Shown: positions 17,002-26,296, numbered from the stretch's first letter. The stretch is 64,000 bases of DNA from Mesonia hippocampi (GCF_014197445.1 NZ_JACIFO010000011.1:1-64000), one strand, 5' to 3'. The notes: generated by a model not told the origin, from the sequence alone. Made by a program: numbers and translations.

Positions 17002-18021
17002 ATGCGTAATCTTAAAGATTATTTCCTTATCGGAATAAAAGGAATGGCAATGGGCGCAGCAGATGCCGTACCAGGTGTTTCTGGAGGTACAATTGCTTTT
17101 ATTGCGGGAATTTATGAAGAACTTATTGAAACCATAAGTAATGTAAACCTAAACTTATTTAAAACGCTTTTTACTAAAGGCTTTAAAAGCTTTTGGCATG
17201 AGCTTAATGGAAACTTTATCCTCGCATTACTTAGCGGAATTATTATAAGCTTTATTACTTTTATGCGTATTGCAAAATACCTTTTAGAACATCACCCTAT
17301 TTATATCTGGTCGTTTTTCTTTGGGCTTATTATTGCTAGTATCTTTTTAGTTGCCAAACAAATTACCAAATGGCGGTTTAGCACTTATTTATTTCTGCTT
17401 ATAGGAGCTGTTCTTGCATTTTATATCACAACATTACCTGCCTTAGGCAGCAACAACAACGCTCTTTTTCTTGTTTTAGCAGGAGCCATTGCCATTTGCG
17501 CCATGATTCTCCCTGGTATTTCTGGTTCGTTTATATTGGTAATTTTAGGTGCTTATAAAAGCTTAAGCGATGCCATACATGATTGGGACTTTAAAAAAAT
17601 AGCCCTTTTTGCGTTAGGCGCACTTATTGGTTTGCTTAGTTTTAGTAGAGTTTTAAAATGGTTTTTTAAACACTACCACAATACAACCCTAGCAATACTC
17701 ACAGGATTTATTTTTGGCTCACTAAATAAGGTTTGGCCTTGGAAAACAACTGCCTTGGTTATGGAGCAAGATACAGGTAGGATTATTGATTTTTCAGAAG
17801 TTTCATCCTTAGGTACTTTAAATGTGTATCAGCAAAAAATAGGGAACTTTGACAATTATAAAATTGTGCTCGAAAAAAGCGTACTCCCCAACACATTTAC
17901 AGAGGCAAACATACAAACCGAAGCTCACCTTTTTGCGGCAATACTTTTTGCTGTTTTAGGCTTTTTAACCATATATTTATTAGAACATTTCGGAAATAAA
18001 CATAAAAATGCACCCCACTAG
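17002..18021 (+). CDS. DUF368 family protein, probable undecaprenyl-phosphate translocase (first copy)
   Basis: A 339-residue polytopic membrane protein. The DUF368 signature occurs twice: GMAMGAADAVPGVSGGTIAF near the N-terminus, and AICAMILPGISGSFILVILG in the middle. DUF368 proteins were recently shown to flip undecaprenyl phosphate back across the inner membrane for reuse in wall and glycan synthesis (established for the family). A 65-residue soluble loop interrupts the last helices (about 255-310). The gene overlaps the second copy by 14 bases. Confidence 0.88.
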   Translation: MRNLKDYFLIGIKGMAMGAADAVPGVSGGTIAFIAGIYEELIETISNVNLNLFKTLFTKGFKSFWHELNGNFILALLSGIIISFITFMRIAKYLLEHHPIYIWSFFFGLIIASIFLVAKQITKWRFSTYLFLLIGAVLAFYITTLPALGSNNNALFLVLAGAIAICAMILPGISGSFILVILGAYKSLSDAIHDWDFKKIALFALGALIGLLSFSRVLKWFFKHYHNTTLAILTGFIFGSLNKVWPWKTTALVMEQDTGRIIDFSEVSSLGTLNVYQQKIGNFDNYKIVLEKSVLPNTFTEANIQTEAHLFAAILFAVLGFLTIYLLEHFGNKHKNAPH

Positions 18022-19021
18022 AAGTTTAAAAGATAAAATCATACTTATTCTTAAAGGCTTAGGAATGGGCGCTGCTAATAAAGTTCCTGGCGTTTCGGGA
18101 GGTGTGGTAGCTTTTGTTGCTGGTTTTTACGAAGAGTTTATCTATTCTCTTCAGAAAATAAATTCCAAAGCATTTTTATTACTCGTTAATGGCAGATGGG
18201 CTAATTTTTATCGGTATATCAACGGTAAATTTCTTAGTTTATTAATTTTAGGAATGTTAATTAGCTATTTTAGTATTTCTAAGCTACTAGATTACCTTAT
18301 TGTACATTACGAGCTTTATGTTTGGGGATGCTTCTTTGGGATGATTATAGGCTCTATTTTTTATATCGCTAAAGATTTTAATTTAAAATCTACCTCCAAC
18401 CTACTCTTTATCGTTATAGGAATTGTTGTTGGTGTTGGTATAAGCCTACTAGAACCAGCTAAAGAAAATGATAACCTTTGGTTTGTGTTTTTCTGCGGAA
18501 TTATTGGTGTATCCGGCATGACGCTCCCAGGTTTATCAGGCTCATTTATCCTTATGTTACTTGGCAATTATGTATTGCTTTTGGTAGATTCTGTAAATGC
18601 ACTTTACGATACTTTAGCAGATGTTGCACAAGGCAATTGGGATTTTACCCCAAAACGCATCCGCTTGCTACAAGTTTTAGGCTCTTTTACGCTAGGTTCT
18701 GCAGTAGGTTTGGTAAGTTTATCGCACTTATTAGCTTATGTTTTAAAACACTATAAAAACATTACTTACGCAATTATTATTGGATTTATTACAGGCTCAT
18801 TAGGCGTGGTTTGGCCATGGAAAGAAAAAATTTATAAAACAGAAGCCGACGGAAGCTTTCTTCTGGATGCTAATGGAAATTTAATTATAGACAATTACGA
18901 CAGGTATATCCCTCAAATAGATCATTTAACTACCTGGATGGTTAGCCTATTTATCATTATAGGTATTTTTATCGTAATTGGTTTAGAACGTTTTAGAACA
19001 AATAAAAATGCAAAAATCTAA
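18008..19021 (+). CDS. DUF368 family protein, probable undecaprenyl-phosphate translocase (second copy)
   Basis: A 337-residue paralogue of the preceding protein, with GMGAANKVPGVSGGVVAF and GVSGMTLPGLSGSFILMLLG. It overlaps the upstream gene by 14 bases and the aroE gene downstream by 14 bases, so translation of the three is probably coupled. The two copies are clearly diverged, which suggests separate tasks or a heteromeric pair. Confidence 0.88.
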   Translation: MHPTRSLKDKIILILKGLGMGAANKVPGVSGGVVAFVAGFYEEFIYSLQKINSKAFLLLVNGRWANFYRYINGKFLSLLILGMLISYFSISKLLDYLIVHYELYVWGCFFGMIIGSIFYIAKDFNLKSTSNLLFIVIGIVVGVGISLLEPAKENDNLWFVFFCGIIGVSGMTLPGLSGSFILMLLGNYVLLLVDSVNALYDTLADVAQGNWDFTPKRIRLLQVLGSFTLGSAVGLVSLSHLLAYVLKHYKNITYAIIIGFITGSLGVVWPWKEKIYKTEADGSFLLDANGNLIIDNYDRYIPQIDHLTTWMVSLFIIIGIFIVIGLERFRTNKNAKI

Positions 19022-19739
19022 TTTCGGGCTTATTGGCAAAAATATCGAGTATTCATTTTCTAGGGCTTATTTTAAACATAAATTTGAAACAGAAAACATA
19101 AATGCTTCTTATAAGAACTTCGACCTTAAAGATTTATCGGAATTTCCTGCTGTTTTTAAAAAAAACCACCTAAAAGGACTTAATGTTACAATTCCATACA
19201 AAGAAGAAATTATTCCGTACCTAGATGCGTTAAGCCCCGAAGCCAAAACAATAGGTGCCGTAAACACCATTACTCTTAAAAACAACAAACTTATAGGGCA
19301 TAACACCGATGCCTTTGGGTTTAAAAACTCCTTAACCCCTTTGCTCGAAAAGCATCATGAAAAAGCCCTTATTTTAGGTACAGGAGGAGCCTCTAAAGCT
19401 ATTGCTTATGTACTAAAAACACTCGGAATAGCTTATACCTTTGTTTCCAGAAAAAACACCAGTACCAACCTTAGCTATACAGAACTCAGTCCACTAATTA
19501 TCCAAGCTCACAACCTAATTATCAACTGTACACCTTTAGGTACTTTTCCTAACATAGAAACTTCGCCTAACATCCCATACCAACACCTAAATTCTCAACA
19601 CCTATTGTACGATTTAGTATACAATCCACCTCTTACAACCTTTTTAAAACAAGGAAAAAAGCAAGGATGTAAAACCATAAATGGATTAAAAATGTTAGAA
19701 CTACAAGCCGAAAAAGCATGGAAAATCTGGAATTCTTAA
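19008..19739 (+). CDS. aroE: Shikimate dehydrogenase
   Basis: A 243-residue NADP-dependent enzyme of aromatic amino acid synthesis that reduces 3-dehydroshikimate. The substrate-binding part has FGLIGKNIEYSFS and GLNVTIPYKEEI (catalytic Lys). The Rossmann motif is LGTGGASKAIAYVL and the SR(K) cofactor motif is FVSRKN. It ends with ELQAEKAW, as in the family. The length is slightly short, which is usual in this lineage. It overlaps the second DUF368 gene. Confidence 0.95.
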   Translation: MQKSNFGLIGKNIEYSFSRAYFKHKFETENINASYKNFDLKDLSEFPAVFKKNHLKGLNVTIPYKEEIIPYLDALSPEAKTIGAVNTITLKNNKLIGHNTDAFGFKNSLTPLLEKHHEKALILGTGGASKAIAYVLKTLGIAYTFVSRKNTSTNLSYTELSPLIIQAHNLIINCTPLGTFPNIETSPNIPYQHLNSQHLLYDLVYNPPLTTFLKQGKKQGCKTINGLKMLELQAEKAWKIWNS

Positions 19740-19823
19740 AAAAAGCCCTCCTTTTTTTTAAATTATTTGCAGACAAGTTACGGTCTTACTATCTTTAAAC
19801 CAGAATTAATACGAACTTAAACA

Positions 19824-21812
19824 TTGAAAAATATGTCTGACAAGGAAAACAATAGCACACCGGAAGAAGCTCAAAAACAAGAAAACTTCATCGATCAAAC
19901 AGCAGAAAATGCAACAAACAATAAAGATGAAAGCAATCAAGAGCCTCTAAGCAACGAAGGAAATATTAGCGAAAATACCTTAACAGACACCGAGGATATC
20001 TCTAGCACACCTACAACAGAAAAAAATGCACAACAAGAAGTAGACGAAGCACTTGCGGAAGACAGCGAAGATGAAGAAGCAAACCTACGCCATGAAATAG
20101 AGATGAAAGATTACCACTCGCTCACCATGAACGAACTGATAAAAGAACTTTCTGACCTTGTAAAAACAAACAAAATTCCAGCAATTAGAGAACATATAGT
20201 AGAAATCAAAGCCGAGTTTGATGCTAAATATGAAGAGGAGTTTGAACAAAAAAAAGAAGATTTCCTAGAAGAAGGCGGAAATATTATTGATTTCCATTAC
20301 TATAGCCCTATCAAAAAGAAATTCGATACGATTTATTTCGACTATAAAGAAAAAAGAAACAATTACTACGAGCAATTAAAACAAAACCTCAACGAAAACC
20401 TGAAAGTTAGACTAAGTATTATAGAAGAACTTAAAGGCATGATAGGTGTTGGCGCAGATATGAACAGTAATTTCCAGCAGTTTAAAGAACTACAAGAACG
20501 CTGGAAAAAAGCAGGTCCCGTACCACGTAACCAATACAACGATATTTGGCGTACTTACCACCACCACGTAGAGCATTTCTATGATTTTTTGCACTTAGAC
20601 CGTGAATTTAGAGACCTCGACTTTAAACACAACCTGGACCAAAAGCTTAAAGTTATAGCACGTGCTGAAGAATTGGCAGAAGAAAAGGACACCAACAGAG
20701 CTTTCCGAGAATTGCAAATGCTACATAAAATGTGGAAAGAAGAAGTTGGGCCCGTTGCTAAAGAATATCGCGAAGATATCTGGGAAAAATTTAGTGCCGC
20801 TACAAAAAAAATCCATGAAAACAGGCAAGCTTTTTTCTCTGAACTTGATAAAGCTAGAGAAGACAACTTAGCAATAAAACAAGAACTTATTGAAAAAATA
20901 GACGCTATTGCTAACAACGAAATAACAAACCATTCACAAGCCCAACAGCTTATAAAGGAAATGGAAAGTTTACGTGAAAGTTTTTTCAAATCTGGTAAAG
21001 TTCCGCAAAAAAACAACCAAGAAATTTGGACAGAATTCAAAGAAGCGATTAGAAAATTTAACCGAAATAAAAATGCTTTCTATAAAAATTTAAAGAAAGA
21101 ACAGCAAGAAAACCTTAAACGAAAGTTAGACCTTATACTAATTGCCGAAGAAAATAAAGACAGTGAGGATTTTGAAACCGTAACCCCAGTTATGAAAAAA
21201 ATCCAAAACGACTGGAAAAAAATAGGTTATGTACCACGCAAGGATAGCGATAAAATCTGGAAACGCTTTAAAAAAGCTTGCAACCATTACTTTGACAGAG
21301 TACATAAAGCACGAAATGAAGAAAATAAAGAAGAACTAAAAGCATTTGAAGATAAAAAAGAACTGCTAAACAATATAAAGGATGTTAAACTAACCGGAGA
21401 CCATCAAGAAGATTTAAAAGTAATAAAACAACAAATAGAAGCTTGGAAAAATATTGGACGCTTACCTTACAATAAACGTTACCTTGAAGGAAAATTTAAT
21501 AAAGCCTTAGATACTTTATTTAACCAACTGGATATAGATCGTAAGCAAGCTGAAATGCTAAAATATGAAAATAGGTTAGAAACGCTTGATAAAAATGATA
21601 ACATTAGAGAAATAGAGAAAGAAGAATTTTTCTTACGTAAAAAAATATCAGAAACCAAGGCAGACATCAACCAGCTCGAAAACAATTTACAATTCTTTTC
21701 TAACGTAGATGAAAATAATCCGTTAGTTAGAGATGTACATAAAAACATAAAAAAACATCAAGAGCAATTAGAAACTTGGAAAGCAAAACTTAAAAAAATT
21801 AAAGCTTTATAA
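19824..21812 (+). CDS. DUF349 domain-containing coiled-coil protein
   Basis: A 662-residue, highly charged, Lys/Glu-rich protein. Residues 1-90 are acidic and probably disordered. Then several DUF349 units follow, each with a (L/M)xxxWKxxGPVPRxxxxxIWxxF-type core: LQERWKKAGPVPRNQYNDIW, HKMWKEEVGPVAKEYREDIW, SGKVPQKNNQEIWTEF, NDWKKIGYVPRKDSDKIW and AWKNIGRLPYNK. No enzymatic motif is seen. The family is conserved in Bacteroidota but its role is not settled. A strong terminator follows. Confidence 0.88.
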   Translation: MKNMSDKENNSTPEEAQKQENFIDQTAENATNNKDESNQEPLSNEGNISENTLTDTEDISSTPTTEKNAQQEVDEALAEDSEDEEANLRHEIEMKDYHSLTMNELIKELSDLVKTNKIPAIREHIVEIKAEFDAKYEEEFEQKKEDFLEEGGNIIDFHYYSPIKKKFDTIYFDYKEKRNNYYEQLKQNLNENLKVRLSIIEELKGMIGVGADMNSNFQQFKELQERWKKAGPVPRNQYNDIWRTYHHHVEHFYDFLHLDREFRDLDFKHNLDQKLKVIARAEELAEEKDTNRAFRELQMLHKMWKEEVGPVAKEYREDIWEKFSAATKKIHENRQAFFSELDKAREDNLAIKQELIEKIDAIANNEITNHSQAQQLIKEMESLRESFFKSGKVPQKNNQEIWTEFKEAIRKFNRNKNAFYKNLKKEQQENLKRKLDLILIAEENKDSEDFETVTPVMKKIQNDWKKIGYVPRKDSDKIWKRFKKACNHYFDRVHKARNEENKEELKAFEDKKELLNNIKDVKLTGDHQEDLKVIKQQIEAWKNIGRLPYNKRYLEGKFNKALDTLFNQLDIDRKQAEMLKYENRLETLDKNDNIREIEKEEFFLRKKISETKADINQLENNLQFFSNVDENNPLVRDVHKNIKKHQEQLETWKAKLKKIKAL

Positions 21813-21840
21813 GTGATAAATTTTTGAGTTTTGAGCATAA

Positions 21841-21868
21841 AAAAGGTTACCAGATTTGGTAACCTTTT
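21841..21868. terminator. Bidirectional terminator
   Basis: AAAAGGTTACCA and TGGTAACCTTTT form a 12-bp stem with a GATT loop. It lies between converging DUF349 and XRE-S24 genes. Confidence 0.85.
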
Positions 21869-21920
21869 TATTTAAAATAAAGTCCTTTAAAACCTTTTAA
21901 GCCAAAATTAATCTCAAACA

Positions 21921-22697
21921 CTAGGCTTTTAATTTATTTGCTTCTTTAAGTTGTGCTTTTAGCTCTTCCATAGAATGCTGTAATTGCGTTAGCATGCTAT
22001 TTTGTGAATTTTCATCTAAACTAAATGTCAATTTACTTGTTACTTCCCATAATTCCTGAATCTCGCTAACGGGTAAGGTAAACGGGGCATACTCTTTATT
22101 TAAAGAAATAAGTTCTATAAAATTTCTGGAAACTATTTTATTTAATTTCTTAATAACAACCGTATCGTGAGTAACCACCACATAAATTTTATGATTGGTA
22201 GCTTCGTTAAGGCTACTCATTGCTTTAGCTAATACCCAATCTCCAGAATAAAAAGTTGGGAACATACTATCGCCTTCTACCTGAAACCCTCTATATGTTG
22301 CATTTTTAAATGCTGGCAAAGGAAAATTAAATGCAGGCAACTGTTCATACCAACCTGTGTCGTGAATATTTTGAGGATATCCAGCTGATGCACGCTGATT
22401 TACCATTAAAATCTGCTCCTCTTCTTCCTGATTTACCTGTATAACTTTTGGCAGCGTACTAAGGGTTTCGGGCAATGGTAAATATTGTTGTTTACTTTCC
22501 CCGTAGAGCCATAAAGGATTAATCTGATATAATCGCATTAGTTCTGCAACTACCTTCCCTGTAATACGTGTTTTTCCTCTCTCGAGGTCTGCGGTAGATG
22601 ATTTTACTCCTAAAAGTGCTGCAAATTCGGTTTGTGTTAAGTTTAGGCTTTCTCGTATTTCTTTAAAACGTTGTGCTTCTGTTTTTTCCATACACAA
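21921..22697 (-). CDS. XRE-family repressor with S24 (LexA/CI-like) domain
   Basis: A 258-residue regulator. An N-terminal helix-turn-helix (about 8-65, IRESLNLTQTEFAALLGVKSS) is followed by a linker and an S24 peptidase-like domain. That domain has a possible Ala-Gly cleavage site in QRASAGYPQ, the Ser in VEGDSMFPTFYSGDW and the Lys in VVIKKLN. Such proteins repress stress genes and are inactivated by self-cleavage or ligand. A short C-terminal coiled coil follows. ATG 22691 (MEKTEAQ) is equally possible as the start. A 16-bp inverted repeat just upstream may be its operator. Confidence 0.85.
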   Translation of the reverse strand: MCMEKTEAQRFKEIRESLNLTQTEFAALLGVKSSTADLERGKTRITGKVVAELMRLYQINPLWLYGESKQQYLPLPETLSTLPKVIQVNQEEEEQILMVNQRASAGYPQNIHDTGWYEQLPAFNFPLPAFKNATYRGFQVEGDSMFPTFYSGDWVLAKAMSSLNEATNHKIYVVVTHDTVVIKKLNKIVSRNFIELISLNKEYAPFTLPVSEIQELWEVTSKLTFSLDENSQNSMLTQLQHSMEELKAQLKEANKLKA

Positions 22698-22708
22698 GTA
22701 TACAATAA

Positions 22709-22750
22709 AAAAAGGAATATTTCCTTTTTTTATTGGAAATATTCCTTTTT
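22709..22750. promoter_or_regulatory. Inverted repeat upstream of the XRE-S24 gene (operator and/or terminator)
   Basis: The arms AAAAAGGAATATTTCC (22709-22724) and its exact complement (22735-22750) are separated by 10 bases. Each arm contains a near-palindromic GGAATATTTCC. It lies 11 bases before the start of the repressor gene and 21 bases after the clpS stop. It can act as clpS terminator, as repressor operator, or both. Confidence 0.6.
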
Positions 22751-22771
22751 AAATTATTTTATAAATAATGT

Positions 22772-23053
22772 TTATTGAATTTCTGCACTTAGGCCTGCGT
22801 CTAACAGTTTAGAGCAACGAGGCTTTAAATCGTCATAATCTCCTGTTTTTACAGTACATTTTCCTGTGTAATGAATTAATAATGTACATTGCTCTGCCTG
22901 AATTGGGTCATGGTCGCAAGCCAACATTAGCATTTCTATTACGTGGTCGAATGTATTTACATCATCGTTAAAAACAACTATTTGATTTTCTTTTTTTACT
23001 TCAGAAAACACTTCTTCTAAAACTTCCTCTTGAACACTCATAGCATAAAGCAT
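22772..23053 (-). CDS. clpS: ClpS adaptor for the Clp protease
   Basis: ClpS brings N-end-rule substrates to ClpAP or ClpCP. The core motifs are VVFNDDVNTFDHVIEML and a CTLLIHYTGKCTVKTG segment, in place of the usual (A)xxxVHxxGxAxVxxG. The listed start gives 93 residues; ATG 23041 (MSVQEEVLEEV) is an equal or better start, giving 89. An acidic N-terminal extension precedes the core, as usual for the lineage. It lies 40 bases after the tpiA-prmA gene, on the same strand. Confidence 0.9.
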   Translation of the reverse strand: MLYAMSVQEEVLEEVFSEVKKENQIVVFNDDVNTFDHVIEMLMLACDHDPIQAEQCTLLIHYTGKCTVKTGDYDDLKPRCSKLLDAGLSAEIQ

Positions 23054-23093
23054 TTTTTAATAAATAGTAATTAGTAGGCTACAAAATTATTAA

Positions 23094-24686
23094 TTATTTT
23101 GTAAACTTCGCCCCTATCCATTTATCTTTCTCTAAATGAGTTTGATAAGTTAGTCCTAACGAAGCAGCTTTTTCTTTAATAACAGGTAAATCTTCCTCAT
23201 AAAAACCACTTAAAAATAAACTGCCATTTTCAGCCAAATGCGTTGCATAAATAGGCATATCTTGTAATAAAATATTTCTATTAATATTGGCTATAATTAC
23301 ATTGTAAGTAGCGTTTATCAAGCTCGCGTCGCCTTCTTTTACGCTGATGGCTGGACACTGATTACGCGCTATATTTTCTAAGGTATTTACATAACACCAA
23401 TTGTCTATATCTATGGCATCTACGGCTGCTGCTCCTTTTTTATACGCAAGAATAGCAAGAACGCCTGTACCACAACCCATATCTAAGACTTTTTTACCTT
23501 CCCATTTTTCTGCTAAAATATGCTTTAACATCATGTAGGTTGTTGCGTGATGACCTGTACCAAAAGACATTTTTGGCTCTATAATAATTTCGTAAGGAAC
23601 TTCTTCTGCTGGATGAAATGGAGCTCGAATTAAGCATTGATCATCGACTTTAATTGGATTAAAGTTTTTTTCCCATTCCTCATTCCAGTTTACTTGTGCG
23701 ATTTGCTCTACGGTATAAGAAACATCAAAATCTGGGTTTTCAAATACATACAAATCGTCTAGGATTGTGTGGTCAAAATTTTCTTCTAAAATATATGCCT
23801 CTAATCCTGTTTCTGTTTCTACAAAAGTATCAAAACCTAATTCTGACAATTCGGCTATTAAAATTTCATTTACAGGATTAATAGGCGCTACGGTAAACGT
23901 TAGCCCTACATATTGCTGTAATTTTTGGTCGCTACGTGCATTAACGATGGCAGAAAAATCGTCTGCTTTTAATGCGGCTCCTCCAATCAACCCACCATCT
24001 ACATCTGGTTTGGTAAACAACTCATCGGCATTACTAGGTTTTACACTTCCTCCATACAGAATAGATACGCTGTCTGCAACGCCTATAGTGTACCTATCGG
24101 CTATTACATTTCTAATATGGGCGTGCATTTCTTGCGCTTGTTCTGGACTTGCGGTTTCTCCTGTCCCTATTGCCCAAACGGGTTCGTATGCGATAATTAT
24201 TTTATCTAACTCAACCGGACTTAGATGAAAAAGCCCTTCGGAAATTTGTTGAGTTACGATATCAAAATGTGTATTGTTTTTTCTGTTTTCTAATTCTTCG
24301 CCTACACAAAAAATTACCGTTAGTTTATTCGCTAAAGCAATACTTACTTTTTGTGCTAGTTTAGCATTGGTTTCTCCAAAGTATTGGCGGCGTTCACTAT
24401 GCCCTAATATTACATAGTTTAGCCCGATACTTTTTAGCATATCTGCAGAAACTTCCCCGGTGTAAGCTCCTTTTTCATGCTCAGACATGTGCTGTGCTGC
24501 TACTTCTATATTAACGTTTTCTAGTTGTTGAACAGCTGTTTGTAAATTGGTAAAACTTGGTGCTACAATTACTTTTACATCTGAAGGATAAGTGTTTGCT
24601 TCCTCTATCAAATCGGTAAGTAATTGTTGAGTTTGCTGCAGGTTTACATTCATTTTCCAGTTTCCTGCTACTATTTTTTTTCTCAT
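23094..24686 (-). CDS. tpiA-prmA: Triosephosphate isomerase - ribosomal protein L11 methyltransferase fusion
   Basis: One open frame of 530 residues joins two complete enzymes. Residues 1-250 are TpiA: GNWKMN (Asn9, Lys11), His96 in ILGHSERR, Glu168 in AYEPVWAIGTG, and the GGSVKP phosphate loop. Residues of about 259-530 are PrmA: N-terminal GLTFTVAPINPVNEILIAEL, the MSFGTGHHATT motif, the SAM loop LDMGCGTGVLAI and an ANINRNIL (NPPF-like) motif. The join reads NARSDQKLQQYVG, with no stop codon and no ATG for a separate PrmA. In relatives these are normally adjacent separate genes (from memory), so loss of the stop is the likely cause. Both parts keep their key residues. Confidence 0.93.
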   Translation of the reverse strand: MRKKIVAGNWKMNVNLQQTQQLLTDLIEEANTYPSDVKVIVAPSFTNLQTAVQQLENVNIEVAAQHMSEHEKGAYTGEVSADMLKSIGLNYVILGHSERRQYFGETNAKLAQKVSIALANKLTVIFCVGEELENRKNNTHFDIVTQQISEGLFHLSPVELDKIIIAYEPVWAIGTGETASPEQAQEMHAHIRNVIADRYTIGVADSVSILYGGSVKPSNADELFTKPDVDGGLIGGAALKADDFSAIVNARSDQKLQQYVGLTFTVAPINPVNEILIAELSELGFDTFVETETGLEAYILEENFDHTILDDLYVFENPDFDVSYTVEQIAQVNWNEEWEKNFNPIKVDDQCLIRAPFHPAEEVPYEIIIEPKMSFGTGHHATTYMMLKHILAEKWEGKKVLDMGCGTGVLAILAYKKGAAAVDAIDIDNWCYVNTLENIARNQCPAISVKEGDASLINATYNVIIANINRNILLQDMPIYATHLAENGSLFLSGFYEEDLPVIKEKAASLGLTYQTHLEKDKWIGAKFTK

Positions 24687-25174
24687 TGTAATGCTTTTAT
24701 TAAGTTTGGATCATCGGCTTCGATGGCATTAAACCAAAGAATTTCTCCCTTTTCTCCTATTAAAAGGTATCTAGGAATCCAATTGAGTTGTAGGAAATTT
24801 CCGAATTTTCCTTTCCAACCCGATTTCATATAATAATGATCTCCCTTTAATTTATATTTATCTAAGGCTTTTTTCCAGCTTTCTTTATTTTTATCTAACG
24901 AAAGAAATACATAAGATACTTCTGGGAATTTTTCTTGTAGCATTCTAAGTTTTGGCATTCCTACAATACAATCTTTACACCAAGATGCCCATACATCTAT
25001 CAAGATTTTATTTCCTTGATGTTCGGCTAGTATTTCCTTAAATTTCACTTTATCGCCTTCTGTACTGATAAAGGTATCGTTTAAAGCTTTATCTGAAAAT
25101 TGCGTAGGTACTTCCTGCGCATTACTTGCTGTAATTAGTAATAAACCAATTATTAATAAAGTTACTTTTTTCAT
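24683..25174 (-). CDS. TlpA-like thioredoxin-fold protein, exported
   Basis: A 163-residue exported thioredoxin-like protein. A signal peptide (1-19, ending ASNAQ) precedes an AhpC-TSA/Redoxin-type domain with the active site VWASWCKDCIVGMP and a cis-Pro segment NWIPRYLLI. It probably acts as a periplasmic thiol reductase or resolves peroxides. It overlaps tpiA-prmA by 4 bases and lies 18 bases after the ABC permease gene. Confidence 0.88.
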   Translation of the reverse strand: MKKVTLLIIGLLLITASNAQEVPTQFSDKALNDTFISTEGDKVKFKEILAEHQGNKILIDVWASWCKDCIVGMPKLRMLQEKFPEVSYVFLSLDKNKESWKKALDKYKLKGDHYYMKSGWKGKFGNFLQLNWIPRYLLIGEKGEILWFNAIEADDPNLIKALQ

Positions 25175-25192
25175 AACGTCTAATTTTTGTTT

Positions 25193-26269
25193 CTAACTTT
25201 CTTTTACTTTTGGGTCTAACCAGATATAAATAAGATCTACAAACATATTAATTAAAATAAACATACTGGCAATAATAAGCACAGCTCCCATAATAATTGG
25301 CAAATCTAATGTATTTAGTGCATCTACTATTTCTTTTCCTAGTCCGTTCCACCCAAAAATATATTCTACAAAAACAGCTCCGGCCAACATTGAGGCAAAC
25401 CAGCCTGAGGTTGCTGTAATCACAGGATTTAAGGCATTCTTTAACGCGTGTTTACGGATAATTAATGGCATGGATAATCCTTTTGCTTTGGCTGTACGTA
25501 TGTAATCTTGTTGCAAAACCTCCAACAAAGAGTTTCGCATTAGCTGTGTTACTACAGCTAACGGACGAATACCTAAAACAATAGCGGGCAAAATTAAATT
25601 TTTAAGGTGTAGTTGATAAACTTCGCCAAAATCGTCTAATTGATATAAACTTCCCGTCATGTTAAGTTGTGTATATTTATTTAATACATAACCAAATAAC
25701 CAAGCAAATAATATGGCACTAAAAAAGGAAGGCACACTCATGCCTAAGGTGCTAATAAATTGAATGGCTTGATCTATCCAAGTATCTTTATACAATGCAG
25801 AAATAATTCCTAAAAAAATTCCTAAAAGCAATGCTATGCTAATTGCTGCTATGGCTAGAACAATGGTATTTGGAAGTGTCTCGGCAATAACAGCTGATAC
25901 TTTTTTTCCGTTTTTCTGAAAAGATTCTCTTAGGTAAGGATATTTTAAAGCCAGCATAAAAGTCCCTAAATCTAATAGTTCTATTCCGTTATATTTTTTC
26001 TCATCAAAAAAGGTGTAATTACCTACAGTATTAGCATGAATTGATAGCGGAAGTAAATCATTTATATAATATAAATACTGCGTGGTTATTGGCTTATCAA
26101 AACCATACTTTGCCCTAATGGTTGCTAATTGTTGCTCACTCTCGTTTTGTCCTAGCATCATTTGTGCAGGATCGCCAGGGAGCAATGTAAATAATAAAAA
26201 TATAATACTTACAACACCAAATAGGGTGAATAATGCCGTGAAAAATTTCTTAAATATATATTTAAGCAT
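25193..26269 (-). CDS. ABC transporter permease, OppB/DppB family
   Basis: A 358-residue inner-membrane permease for peptide-type ABC importers. It has an N-terminal helix (LFTLFGVVSIIFLLFTLLPGDP), the binding-protein-dependent transport domain with six helices, and the EAA-like loop DYIRTAKAKGLSMPLIIRKHALKNAL. An insertion of about 60 residues after the first helix contains IHANTVGNYTFFDEKK. No OppC, ATPase or binding-protein gene lies nearby, so its partners must be elsewhere. Confidence 0.9.
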   Translation of the reverse strand: MLKYIFKKFFTALFTLFGVVSIIFLLFTLLPGDPAQMMLGQNESEQQLATIRAKYGFDKPITTQYLYYINDLLPLSIHANTVGNYTFFDEKKYNGIELLDLGTFMLALKYPYLRESFQKNGKKVSAVIAETLPNTIVLAIAAISIALLLGIFLGIISALYKDTWIDQAIQFISTLGMSVPSFFSAILFAWLFGYVLNKYTQLNMTGSLYQLDDFGEVYQLHLKNLILPAIVLGIRPLAVVTQLMRNSLLEVLQQDYIRTAKAKGLSMPLIIRKHALKNALNPVITATSGWFASMLAGAVFVEYIFGWNGLGKEIVDALNTLDLPIIMGAVLIIASMFILINMFVDLIYIWLDPKVKES

Positions 26270-26296
26270 AACCTTAGAACCTATATAGAGGTATTG

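Noticed and set aside
25193-26269. Complete peptide ABC importer locus
   Set aside because: Only the OppB-type permease is present; neighbours encode unrelated proteins.
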